Shown: in pieces, positions 16,085 through 24,378 of the stretch
Layout of the letters: each line of letters opens with the position of its first letter
How positions within the stretch are numbered: position 1 is the first letter of the stretch
NCBI RefSeq assembly: GCF_963664415.1
Contig: NZ_OY761440.1
Span: forward strand, 744,001-808,000
Origin: an uncultured Desulfobacter sp.
GTDB taxonomy: Bacteria; Desulfobacterota; Desulfobacteria; Desulfobacterales; Desulfobacteraceae
Reading direction: 5' to 3'
DNA length: 64,000 nucleotides
Made by a program: the position numbers and the translations under genes
The notes under the pieces: generated by a model
What the model was told of the DNA's origin: nothing
Database searches by the model: none
Seen by the model: the letters and a program-made list of their open reading frames with translations, nothing else

Positions 16085-17441
16085 TCCGGTTAAACAGGCG
16101 GTTTGCGTTTCCCCGCCTGTTTCCCGGTTTTGACTCTATATTAAAAATCCGGCGGATCTGTTTTTCCATGTCTCGAATCTGCTGCATCATCTCTTCCAAA
16201 AAATTTTTAGCCTCGGTCTGCCATGTTTGTTCCATGGAGAGTGGGGTTTCATTTTCCAGGGGTACGGAAAGTGTCGAGGATGCATTGCCCCCCTGGGTCA
16301 GATCGGCCTGATTGTCTGATACGGACACCAGGTCCACTTCCGTAGACCGTGCGGCAAGATCAATCTGCTGTATCATACCCACATTTCCGTTTTCAAACAA
16401 AAACAGGCCTGAACGCGCCACCTCCCCTGTAAGGGAATTCTGCGCATCAGTCAATTCAAATCCGGTGGCGGCATTGTCAAGGAAAACAGCGCCAATGCCG
16501 GCATCTGCCAGGGAAACAAGCAGATCATTGCCGGCTTCATCCCGGGTCCAGACGGAAAGCTTGGAAAACACGTCATCGTTTTCATCAATCCATCCGTTAT
16601 CATCCAGATCATAGGCAGCCAGTTCATCAAAGCCGTTACCCGTATTCGGGCCAAACAGTTCAGAACCATTGTTAATAATTCCGTCGTTGTTCCTGTCAAA
16701 ACTTAAAAAGCCGGAGCCGGATGCGGCAAAATTGATCTCTTCGGTGGCACCGTCATTGTCCAGGTCAAATTTAAACCGGGTATCGCTCAATGCAGGTACC
16801 CCCCCATCAAGATTTATGATCAAAGGATCTATCAGGGTCACTTGCTCTTGCCATGTGCTTACCAATGACTGCTCGCGGGTTTCGGTCATCATTGTTCTAT
16901 CCATGGCCAGTTCCAAGGAAAAATCAATGGCCCGGCCATCCTCGGTCAACACCTGTCCCCGGGAAGCAAAGGTCATCTGTTCCTGCTCGAAATTGCTTGT
17001 AGTTCGATCCAGAGCAATCGTGGTCTTTGCGGAACGGTCCTGCCCTGAAAAAGGGCTGTCAGTTACTGACGTCGGTTCTGCCCCAAGGACTGTAAGGTTT
17101 AAGGAAGATATATCTTGTTTAACCACAGTAGAGACAATCTTTTCCACCATCTCCTGCTGGGAAAAATCAGCGGTTTCATTTTCGTGGGCAACGCAGATAC
17201 AAGACTGAGATGACAAAGAATGAGTATATGTCGAACGGCTTTCCCGGATGGCCTCGCCGGCAATACTAACACGATCAACCACCACCCGGGGCAGGCGATC
17301 ATCAATTTGGGGTACCCTAATATTGCGAGATGATGAAATGCCCGTAGAGGCTGTTTTTGAGGATGTTTTCTCCTGAAGTGTATCCTCTTGCTCAAAAGTA
17401 TAAGCGGACGACAACGCCACAGTGCTTTGTGTTATCTTCAT
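16035..17441 (-). CDS. EF-hand/VCBS-like calcium-binding protein of unknown function
   Basis: 468 aa, no typical signal peptide. Three calcium-loop-like Asp/Asn segments: FDLDNDGATEEI, DRNNDGIINNGSELFG and YDLDDNGWIDENDDVF, a pattern seen in secreted or surface proteins with FG-GAP/VCBS-type repeats. The N-terminal 200 residues are Ser/Thr-rich and not recognised. The last ~16 codons run antisense into the 3' end of ilvN and the ilvN terminator lies inside the coding sequence, so the C-terminus may be an extension. Function not known. Confidence 0.6.
   Translation of the reverse strand: MKITQSTVALSSAYTFEQEDTLQEKTSSKTASTGISSSRNIRVPQIDDRLPRVVVDRVSIAGEAIRESRSTYTHSLSSQSCICVAHENETADFSQQEMVEKIVSTVVKQDISSLNLTVLGAEPTSVTDSPFSGQDRSAKTTIALDRTTSNFEQEQMTFASRGQVLTEDGRAIDFSLELAMDRTMMTETREQSLVSTWQEQVTLIDPLIINLDGGVPALSDTRFKFDLDNDGATEEINFAASGSGFLSFDRNNDGIINNGSELFGPNTGNGFDELAAYDLDDNGWIDENDDVFSKLSVWTRDEAGNDLLVSLADAGIGAVFLDNAATGFELTDAQNSLTGEVARSGLFLFENGNVGMIQQIDLAARSTEVDLVSVSDNQADLTQGGNASSTLSVPLENETPLSMEQTWQTEAKNFLEEMMQQIRDMEKQIRRIFNIESKPGNRRGNANRLFNRIRLHGKGLTHRTGQVF
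16092..16122 (+). terminator. terminator hairpin of ilvN
   Basis: AAACAGGCGG (16092-16101) pairs with CCGCCTGTTT (16113-16122) around an 11-base loop, 7 bases after the ilvN stop. It is embedded in the end of the convergent EF-hand gene. Confidence 0.7.
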
Positions 17442-17761
17442 GGCCCCTCCTTTAACGCTTACGAAATTTTCTTAAATAAATCTGGTTAAAAAAATAGATC
17501 GGCATCAAAAACTTAAAACTTTACCCGGTCCAAAACGCCCGTTACAGTGCCCAACCTGTCAGATTAGAAGAGATTAGGGTTGAATCCCTTCGGGAATTAA
17601 TGATAATTAAAGCTATTAATATAAAAATCAGTATCATTATTTTTTATTTAATGACCACATACAAAACGAATACATTCCCCCAAAAATTGATCAAGAACGT
17701 GCATCCTTGGCCCCGTGCACAAACGATCTGCTTTAGTACATACTGACATAGGAAACGCCCC
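17442..17761. other. intergenic region between the divergent EF-hand gene and selA
   Basis: 320 AT-rich bases. A short hairpin (AATCCC-TTC-GGGAAT type) lies near 17584-17598. No gene seen; both promoters are expected here but cannot be marked with confidence. Confidence 0.45.
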
Positions 17762-19168
17762 ATGAAACAACCAATGCCTGATAAGCATTTACAATTAAAA
17801 TCCCTGCCCGGTGTGGATCATATTCTGGCCCTTGCCGAAACAGATGAACAATTTAGACAAATACCGCGCAGCCTTATACGTGAATCCGTTCGAAGGGCCA
17901 TTGACAATACCCGCAAACAAATACTTGAAGACAAACCTGCAATCACCTCTGATGAAGCGATTCTAAAGCAGGCGGCCCTGCTTGCCGGCCAAAAAATGAA
18001 AAATAGGCTCAATCCTTTGATCAACGCCACCGGTGTGGTGTTGCACACCAATCTTGGCAGGGCGCTGCTCTGCCAAGACGCTTTGGATAATATCATGGCC
18101 GTGGCATCCTCTTATTCCAATCTTGAGCTCAATCTATCAACAGGCAAGCGCGGCATCCGCTACGCAGCAATTGAAGAACTGATCTGCGAATTGACAGGCG
18201 CCCAGGCAGCCATGGCCGTAAACAACAATGCCGGTGCCGTACTTCTTGCCTTAAACACCCTTGCCCAGGGACGACAGGTCATTGTGTCCAGAGGAGAGCT
18301 TGTGGAGATCGGCGGTTCCTTCAGGGTACCGGACGTCATGATAAAAAGCGGGTGTATTTTAAAAGAAGTGGGAACCACCAATCGTACCCACCCCCATGAT
18401 TATGCCAATGCCGTTACCGAAGAGACCGGGCTTTTACTCAAGGTCCACACATCCAATTATAAAATTGAGGGATTTACCAAATCGGTTTCCCTCAAGGAAT
18501 TAGTGGGCATCGGAAAGTCCCATGGCATCCCGGTAATGGAAGACTTAGGCTCGGGTACACTGATTGACTTCAGCGCGTTTGGGCTGCCGTCTGAGCCCCC
18601 GGTGTTTGAACAGGTGGCCTCAGGTGCCGACGTTGTCACCTTCAGCGGAGACAAGCTTCTAGGCGGCCCCCAGGCCGGCATTATTGTGGGCACAAAACAA
18701 TACATGGACCAGATAAAGGCCAACCCGCTGACCCGGGCCCTGCGCATCGACAAAATGACCCTGGCAGGTTTGGAAGCAACATTCAAACTTTACAGGGACA
18801 CCCAGATGGCGATTGAAGAGATCCCCACGCTGAGAATGTTGACCTTGTCCTATGAACAGCTCTGTCAGAAGGCCGAGGTTCTGCTTTCTCTAGTCACCCA
18901 AGCTGTGGGGAACAAGGCGGAACTTGCCTTGGCAGATATGGAGTCCAGGCCGGGCGGCGGTTCTTACCCCGGATTGACCCTGCCCACCCGGTGCCTGACC
19001 ATCCGGCCCAACGCCATGTCCGTAACAGCCCTGGATAAAAAACTGCGGGACTTTGATCCGGCCGTAATGGGACGTATTGAGGACGATTGGTTTATCATAG
19101 ACCCCAGAACGCTTCAACCCGGTCAGGACAAGATCCTTGCCAATATCTTAAAAAAGCTGATAGATTAA
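17762..19168 (+). CDS. selA: L-seryl-tRNA(Sec) selenium transferase
   Basis: PLP enzyme that converts seryl-tRNA(Sec) to selenocysteinyl-tRNA(Sec) using selenophosphate. 468 aa, normal length. NATGVVLHTNLGRA (88-101), the PLP lysine Lys298 in TFSGDKLLGGPQAG, and the RPGGGSYPG motif are intact. It implies a selenoproteome, as is usual in sulfate reducers. selB and tRNA-Sec are not in the window. It is followed after two bases by a TPR gene. Confidence 0.96.
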   Translation: MKQPMPDKHLQLKSLPGVDHILALAETDEQFRQIPRSLIRESVRRAIDNTRKQILEDKPAITSDEAILKQAALLAGQKMKNRLNPLINATGVVLHTNLGRALLCQDALDNIMAVASSYSNLELNLSTGKRGIRYAAIEELICELTGAQAAMAVNNNAGAVLLALNTLAQGRQVIVSRGELVEIGGSFRVPDVMIKSGCILKEVGTTNRTHPHDYANAVTEETGLLLKVHTSNYKIEGFTKSVSLKELVGIGKSHGIPVMEDLGSGTLIDFSAFGLPSEPPVFEQVASGADVVTFSGDKLLGGPQAGIIVGTKQYMDQIKANPLTRALRIDKMTLAGLEATFKLYRDTQMAIEEIPTLRMLTLSYEQLCQKAEVLLSLVTQAVGNKAELALADMESRPGGGSYPGLTLPTRCLTIRPNAMSVTALDKKLRDFDPAVMGRIEDDWFIIDPRTLQPGQDKILANILKKLID

Positions 19169-19170
19169 TC

Positions 19171-20400
19171 ATGATGCTAAAATTCATTGCAAAAGAGATC
19201 CAATTTTTAAAAACAACCGGAGATGCGCCAGACCTTAATTCCCCGGACGTTTACTATTCGGACCTGATTAGCCGGCCGTCAAAGGAATTTGAAATTTTTA
19301 CCCGGCGTATCGCAGACACCTGCACTTCCCAAAAAACGTTTACTACAACGGCGATACAGATTGATCCGGCAGCACCGGAAGATGTGATTGACAAAGCCAA
19401 TGAAGTTTTCCACAATTGTTTTCATTCGGTGCTCGATGAAGACAGAGGTATCTGGGAATGCCTGGACCCCTTCACGGCGATCTTTGGATTTTGGGATTAC
19501 CAGACCCCTGAACAGGGTAATAAACTGCTTAATCTGCTAAATAAAAAAATCTCCCAGGCCCTGAATATTGAAATGATTATGGGAACAATTTGCTTCCCTT
19601 TCTATGATTTTCCGGTTGAAGAAATGGCTGGGTGTGCGCTCAAAGCCCTTGATCATGCCGCATTTTTCGGCCCCGGACATGCCGTTGCATTTGACGGTCT
19701 TACACTGAATATCAGTGGAGACAGACTGTTTCAGCTCAAAAAAATTGACGCAGCCATTAGTGAATATGAAAAAGGCCTCTCCATTGCCCCAACCGATATT
19801 AACCTGCTCAACAGCCTGGGCGTGGCCTTTGGGGTAGACGGGTACCTGGACAAGGCCATGGAATTCTTTGAAAAAGCCCGCAATATCAACCCTGAAGAAG
19901 TGATGGTCATCCACAACATCGCCCTGGTCCACCGAATCAACGGCAATAACGCTTCAGCCTTGGCCTACCTTAAAAAAGCCCATGGCATCAACCCCGCTAT
20001 TTTTGAAATAGAACTGCTTTTGGGACATCTTTTATCTAAGGAAAAAAAATTTGATGAGGCCATGACCCACCTGGAAGCCGCCATCCGGCTCAAACCCGAA
20101 TCAGGTACTGCGTTCAGAATAAAAGGGCAGATCTTCATAGAAAAAGGAGATGCCCCAGGTGCCGCAGCCCAGTTCAACCAGGCAATAAAACTCAACCCCA
20201 ATGATCCAGAGGCGTTGTCCGGCTATGCCAGAGTCATGGCGTTCCAGAAAAAAAACCTGCCCATTGCGCTGAGCTTTGCAAAAAAAAGTTTGGAACTTGA
20301 CCCTGAAAACAAACGGTACCAACAATATCTTGAAGAAATTCAAAACCTACAAGCCCAAATTGAAGAAAAAAATCCGGACAGTACCATCAAATCAGCCTGA
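19171..20400 (+). CDS. TPR protein with a degenerate GGDEF-like N-terminal region
   Basis: 409 aa from ATG 19171, two bases after the selA stop; the open frame reaches into selA, but this ATG is the natural start. The C-terminal half has about five tetratricopeptide repeats (from about 190; e.g. DAAISEYEKGLSIAPTD, EAMTHLEAAIRLKPES, GAAAQFNQAIKLNPND). Residues 40-180 resemble a nucleotide-cyclase fold: AIFGFWDY stands where GGDEF would be and ALKALDHAAFFGPGHAVAFD resembles the end of GGDEF domains. Catalytic residues are missing. Role unknown; tight linkage to selA may mean co-expression only. Confidence 0.7.
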   Translation: MMLKFIAKEIQFLKTTGDAPDLNSPDVYYSDLISRPSKEFEIFTRRIADTCTSQKTFTTTAIQIDPAAPEDVIDKANEVFHNCFHSVLDEDRGIWECLDPFTAIFGFWDYQTPEQGNKLLNLLNKKISQALNIEMIMGTICFPFYDFPVEEMAGCALKALDHAAFFGPGHAVAFDGLTLNISGDRLFQLKKIDAAISEYEKGLSIAPTDINLLNSLGVAFGVDGYLDKAMEFFEKARNINPEEVMVIHNIALVHRINGNNASALAYLKKAHGINPAIFEIELLLGHLLSKEKKFDEAMTHLEAAIRLKPESGTAFRIKGQIFIEKGDAPGAAAQFNQAIKLNPNDPEALSGYARVMAFQKKNLPIALSFAKKSLELDPENKRYQQYLEEIQNLQAQIEEKNPDSTIKSA

Positions 20401-20466
20401 CACCGTCAGGTACCGGTAACTTGCATACAAGTTCAAGGCAAGGGGATTCAAAATAAAAGGAAACAA

Positions 20467-21039
20467 ATGAAAGAACTGATCCGGCAGACTGTTCAGGATG
20501 CCATTGACACCAAGCAAATTTTTTTTGCAGCCTATGAGGATCTTATTGAAACCTGTGCACAGCAAATGGCAGCCACCCTTGAAGCCGGCGGAAAGCTGCT
20601 GCTTTTTGGCAATGGGGGATCTGCGGCAGACTGCCAGCACATTGCGGCAGAATTTGTCAACCGATTTCAGATGGAACGTAAACCATTACCCGCCATTGCC
20701 CTGACCTGCGATACCTCGATTATCACCAGTATCGGCAACGACTACTCCTTTGATGAAATATTTTCAAAACAGGTCCAGGCTTTAGGCCACAAAAATGATA
20801 TGGCAATTGGGATCTCTACTTCTGGCAATTCCCCCAATGTAATCCGGGCCGCAGCAGTGGCAAAGGACCAGGGACTTACGCTAATAGGATTTTCCGGAGC
20901 CGGGGGAAAGCTAAGACAGATAAGTGATATAGCTTTTTGTGTGGACAGTCCCGTAACCGCCCGTATACAGGAAGTTCATATCACTCTGGGCCATATTCTT
21001 TGCGATCTTTCTGAGAGGATTTTGTTCCATGCCCAATAA
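20467..21039 (+). CDS. gmhA: sedoheptulose 7-phosphate isomerase (SIS domain)
   Basis: First step of ADP-heptose synthesis for the LPS inner core. 190 aa. LLLFGNGGSAADCQHIAAEF (substrate-binding loop), DTSIITSIGNDYSFDEIF, and IGISTSGNSPNVI (SIS motif) are present, with the C-terminal His in VHITLGHILCD. Ribosome site around AAAAGGAAAC. Overlaps the next gene by 11 bases. Confidence 0.93.
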   Translation: MKELIRQTVQDAIDTKQIFFAAYEDLIETCAQQMAATLEAGGKLLLFGNGGSAADCQHIAAEFVNRFQMERKPLPAIALTCDTSIITSIGNDYSFDEIFSKQVQALGHKNDMAIGISTSGNSPNVIRAAAVAKDQGLTLIGFSGAGGKLRQISDIAFCVDSPVTARIQEVHITLGHILCDLSERILFHAQ

Positions 21040-21991
21040 AAACAAAACGAAACCAGATCATTCAAAACTGGACTACTCAAAACTTTCGACCTATTCTATC
21101 AAGAACAGGAAAAGCCTGGTCTCCCGGGATGATTTTGCCCAATCCTGGACAAAGGGCGCAGGACTTGGGGTTTTCTTGGACCGGCTTCCCGCCATTCTTG
21201 CGGGCAAAGATATCCGAAATGTGGTTGACGCCATTGCCGTTGCCGCCCGGAAAAATCGCCACGTCTGTTTTGGCATGGGCGGGCATGTGGTCAAAACCGG
21301 CATGGCACCCATCCTAATTGATCTCATGGAAAAAGGCGTAATTACCCATCTGGCCATGAACGGATCATGCATCATCCACGATTTTGAAGTGGCGTTCACC
21401 GGCCGCACCAGTGAGGATGTAGCCGAAAGTCTGGGATCAGGCAGCTTCGGCATGGCCCAAGAAACCTCGGAACTGCTCAACCAGGCCATTGCCATGGCCG
21501 ATGAAAAAAAAATAGGACTGGGACGCGCCGTGGGTCAACTTATTGAAGACCTAAACCTGCCGTTTAAGGCCTCAAGCCTGACTGCCACCGGAGCTCGCCT
21601 GGATTTGCCCGTAACCGTCCATGTGGCCATTGGTACGGACATCATCCATATGCACCCGGGCTTTGACGGCGCGGCCTGCGGTGCGGCAACCCTTCATGAC
21701 TTCAAGACCCTGGCCTCAACCCTGGCAGACCTTGAACACGGTGTATTCATCAATGCAGGGTCAGCAGTCATTCTTCCTGAAGTATTCTTGAAAGCCTTGA
21801 CCCTGGTTAGAAACCTGGGCCATAAGGTGGATGACTTCACCACGGTGAATCTGGATTTTATCCGGCATTACCGGCCGATGACCAATGTGGTCAACCGACC
21901 GACCCAGGGCCGGGGAAAAGGGTATGCCCTTGTGGGGCATCATGAAATATTGATTCCTTTAATTGCTGCTGGGGTAATTGAGGCCCTTTAG
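21029..21991 (+). CDS. conserved protein of unknown function, coupled to gmhA
   Basis: 320 aa, soluble. The first 35 residues are Lys/Ser-rich; the body is alternating alpha/beta with glycine-rich turns: CFGMGGHVVKTGMAPILIDL, VITHLAMNGSCIIHDFEVA, GTDIIHMHPGFDGAACG and VFINAGSAVILPEVFLKAL. The arrangement suggests a Rossmann-like, nucleotide- or cofactor-binding fold and is loosely like deoxyhypusine-synthase-type proteins, but I do not recognise the family with certainty. The 11-base overlap with gmhA suggests a linked function, perhaps in heptose or LPS metabolism. Confidence 0.7.
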   Translation: MPNKNKTKPDHSKLDYSKLSTYSIKNRKSLVSRDDFAQSWTKGAGLGVFLDRLPAILAGKDIRNVVDAIAVAARKNRHVCFGMGGHVVKTGMAPILIDLMEKGVITHLAMNGSCIIHDFEVAFTGRTSEDVAESLGSGSFGMAQETSELLNQAIAMADEKKIGLGRAVGQLIEDLNLPFKASSLTATGARLDLPVTVHVAIGTDIIHMHPGFDGAACGAATLHDFKTLASTLADLEHGVFINAGSAVILPEVFLKALTLVRNLGHKVDDFTTVNLDFIRHYRPMTNVVNRPTQGRGKGYALVGHHEILIPLIAAGVIEAL

Positions 21992-22130
21992 TGCCTGGCC
22001 GAAAACCTAAAATTTTGTTGAATACAAGACGGACGCAAATTTTAACTGGAGGAATACACGAAGTATTTTGAGGATTAAAATTTGCAAACAACGAAGTAAT
22101 CGGCAAAATTTACGGTTTTCGGTCGGGCAC
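21991..22130. repeat. 140-bp nested palindrome between convergent genes
   Basis: The outer arms (GTGCCTGGCCGAAAACC at 21991 and GGTTTTCGGTCGGGCAC ending 22130, both followed inward by an AAATTTT box), middle arms (GCAAATTTTAACT / GATTAAAATTTGC) and inner arms (AATAC-ACGAA-GTATT) fold into one long hairpin. It fills the whole gap between two convergent genes. It may be a bidirectional terminator or a copy of an interspersed palindromic element; only one copy is in the window. Confidence 0.7.
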
Positions 22131-22133
22131 TAT

Positions 22134-22580
22134 CTAAAACCACCGTATTAACATAGTGCCGCCAACTATCAACGCGACACCGGCAAGACGAGGCCAGTTA
22201 ACCAGCTGAACCGGCATACCGAACATACCAAAATGATCCATGATCACGGCCATGGCAAGTTGCCCCGCCACCACCAGACCAAAGGTCAGGGCTGTACCCA
22301 GCCTTGGTGCCAGCACGATGGTCGCGGTCACATAAAAGGCCCCTAAAAGCCCGGCCAGCCAAAGACTCCAATGAACACCGGAAACGCTCCGGATGACGGC
22401 AAAATCCATTCTGCCGATCAACGCATAGCCTAAAAGGCCTGCCGTACCCACGGCAAATGAAATAAGGGCCGCATAAAAGGGATCATTCAACGCTTTTCCA
22501 ACCTTTGCATTCATTCCGGCCTGCACCGGTCCCAGCATGCCGGCAGCAAAAGCAAGTACCAGCAGAAATATGAATTTCAT
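22134..22580 (-). CDS. small DMT-family transporter (YdcZ/DUF606 type)
   Basis: 148 aa with about five hydrophobic helices (3-19, 34-52, 69-86, 90-108, 125-145). LAFAAGMLGPVQAGMNAKVG at the N-terminus and the C-terminal GVALIVGGTMLI are typical of the DUF606 half-size drug/metabolite transporters, which often work as dimers. The start at 22580 was chosen over an in-frame ATG at 22655 because it has AAGGA upstream and begins at the first membrane segment. Substrate unknown. Confidence 0.8.
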   Translation of the reverse strand: MKFIFLLVLAFAAGMLGPVQAGMNAKVGKALNDPFYAALISFAVGTAGLLGYALIGRMDFAVIRSVSGVHWSLWLAGLLGAFYVTATIVLAPRLGTALTFGLVVAGQLAMAVIMDHFGMFGMPVQLVNWPRLAGVALIVGGTMLIRWF

Positions 22581-22676
22581 ACAATTAAATTCCTTAATTT
22601 TAAAAGCGCAGTATAGCCTTTTGTTTTCCGGGATACCACAGTATTTTAAAAACACAATTCGTTCCGGCTTGACATT

Positions 22677-22707
22677 TTAACCAAATCTTGAAATTCCTAT
22701 TGGTTAA
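22677..22707. promoter_or_regulatory. inverted repeat, possible operator
   Basis: TTAACCAA (22677-22684) and TTGGTTAA (22700-22707), a perfect 8-base inverted repeat with a 15-base spacer, next to TTGACA (22669-22674). It lies in the promoter region between the divergent transporter and amidohydrolase genes, so it could be a regulator site for either. No regulator gene is adjacent. Confidence 0.3.
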
Positions 22708-22791
22708 GCTTCAAATTTAAATATATGTAACTTTTATTATTATAAAACTTTATATTAATCATGAAGTTTTACCCTTTGGAATTTTCGTGAG

Positions 22792-23967
22792 ATGACTATC
22801 ATAGAGGAACAGGTCAGATCCATATTAAAAGCCCACGAACAAGATTTATTGTCCGTGGTAAATAAAATCCATGACACACCGGAACTTTCCGGCCAAGAGA
22901 TTCAGGCATGTGCCTGGCAGGAAGATCTGCTCAGCGCCTGGGGATTTTCTGTGGAAACAGCCTACAAGGACCTTGCCACGGCCTTTAATGCGACAGCAGG
23001 CCAAGATGGCCCTCACATCTGTTTCATGGCTGAATATGATGCCCTGCCCGGCATCGGTCACGGGTGCGGCCATAACCTGATTGCCGGCGTGGCACTGGGA
23101 GCTGGGCTGGTGCTGAAAAATCTCTTGTCCCGCCACCATTTACCAGGCAGAGTTACGGTGATGGGCACCCCTGCCGAAGAACAGCGGGGCGCCAAAGTTG
23201 ATCTGATCAAGGCTGGTGCCCTGAAAAATGTGGACCTCGTGCTTATGGCCCACCCGTCGGATGATGCCACAGCACCTTATGCCGGAGAGTCTGGTATCAG
23301 ACAATTTATGGTCTCCTTTGCCGGGAAAACCTCGCATGCAGCAGATTGTCCGGAAAAAGGCGTCAACGCTTTAGACGCCATACGGCTTTTGTTCAACGGA
23401 GTGGATGCCTGGCGCCAGCAACTCACTGAGACCAGCCGGGTCCATGGCGTGATCCGGGACGGTGGCCAGGCCCCCAACATTATCCCGGATTTTGCCGAGG
23501 CCGAGTTCTATTTACGCGATTTTGATCTTAACTATCTTGACCAAATGCAGGCCCGGTTTGAAAATATTGCCAAAGGCGCGGCACTGATGACCGACACGAC
23601 GCTGAAAATTTCGGAGATACTAAACTTTTACAAACCGGGAATTCCCAATGCCGCGCTCAACCAGCTCTTTTTTTCACTTGCCCGGGATGCCGGCATGCAA
23701 CCCCAATGGACCAAGCGGTCCCGGGGATCTTCGGATTTTGGAGATGTCACCTATGAAGTACCGGCCATGCACGCCTATTTTAACATTACCCAAAACAATC
23801 CAGACATTATCATTCACTCCAGAGAATTTGCTCAGGCGGCGGCAACCCACTTTGCATTTTCCCAAATGAAAAAAACCGCCCGGATTCTTGCCCGGATTGC
23901 CTGGCAGTTCCTGACTGAACAAAATTTCAGAGACATCGTTGAAAAGGCTTTCCCTTTTAAAAAATAA
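22792..23967 (+). CDS. M20-family amidohydrolase/peptidase
   Basis: 391 aa metal-dependent hydrolase of the M20D/AbgB-AmhX type (N-acyl amino acid, aminobenzoyl-glutamate or peptide-like amides). ICFMAEYDALPGIGHGCGHN carries first metal ligands; GTPAEEQRGAK supplies the catalytic Glu pair; SGIRQFMVSFAGKTSHAA starts the dimerisation domain; HSREFAQAA gives a late His. It stands alone. The natural substrate cannot be named. Confidence 0.85.
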   Translation: MTIIEEQVRSILKAHEQDLLSVVNKIHDTPELSGQEIQACAWQEDLLSAWGFSVETAYKDLATAFNATAGQDGPHICFMAEYDALPGIGHGCGHNLIAGVALGAGLVLKNLLSRHHLPGRVTVMGTPAEEQRGAKVDLIKAGALKNVDLVLMAHPSDDATAPYAGESGIRQFMVSFAGKTSHAADCPEKGVNALDAIRLLFNGVDAWRQQLTETSRVHGVIRDGGQAPNIIPDFAEAEFYLRDFDLNYLDQMQARFENIAKGAALMTDTTLKISEILNFYKPGIPNAALNQLFFSLARDAGMQPQWTKRSRGSSDFGDVTYEVPAMHAYFNITQNNPDIIIHSREFAQAAATHFAFSQMKKTARILARIAWQFLTEQNFRDIVEKAFPFKK

Positions 23968-24112
23968 ACAGTTCTCCACCCTAACCGTTATGGACCGATA
24001 CAAACGATTTGGCAACAATGCAGATTATTGAATCATAACCTTGAAAAATAAGCCCTATGTCTTTATATTGGTATGTTATTTTTAATTTTAAACTAACAAA
24101 AGGGGCGGAAGA

Positions 24113-24376
24113 ATGCCGATTTATGAATATACCTGCAACGCCTGCGGTAAAAACTTTGAAACCCTTGTGCTGGGCAGTGATATCCCCACGTGCCCGGCAT
24201 GCAGCAGCGAAGACCTGGCACGAATGATGTCAAAATGCGGATTTGTATCCAAATCCACAGGTCCCGGCGGCCAGATTCAGACAACCAAATCAGCCGGCAG
24301 TTCTGCCTGTAGCGGCTGCACCTCAACCAACTGCAGTTCCTGCAGCAGTAACAGCAGCAGTCTAACGATCGGGTAA
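24113..24376 (+). CDS. FmdB-family zinc ribbon protein
   Basis: 87 aa. MPIYEYTCNACGKNFE and IPTCPACSSEDL give a four-cysteine zinc ribbon; the tail is Ser/Cys-rich (SACSGCTSTNCSSCSS), common in this family in anaerobes. Proposed regulators or small metal-binding proteins, with no firm function. Two bases before hemC, so probably in the same transcript. Ribosome site AAAGGGGCGG. Confidence 0.88.
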   Translation: MPIYEYTCNACGKNFETLVLGSDIPTCPACSSEDLARMMSKCGFVSKSTGPGGQIQTTKSAGSSACSGCTSTNCSSCSSNSSSLTIG

Positions 24377-24378
24377 AC

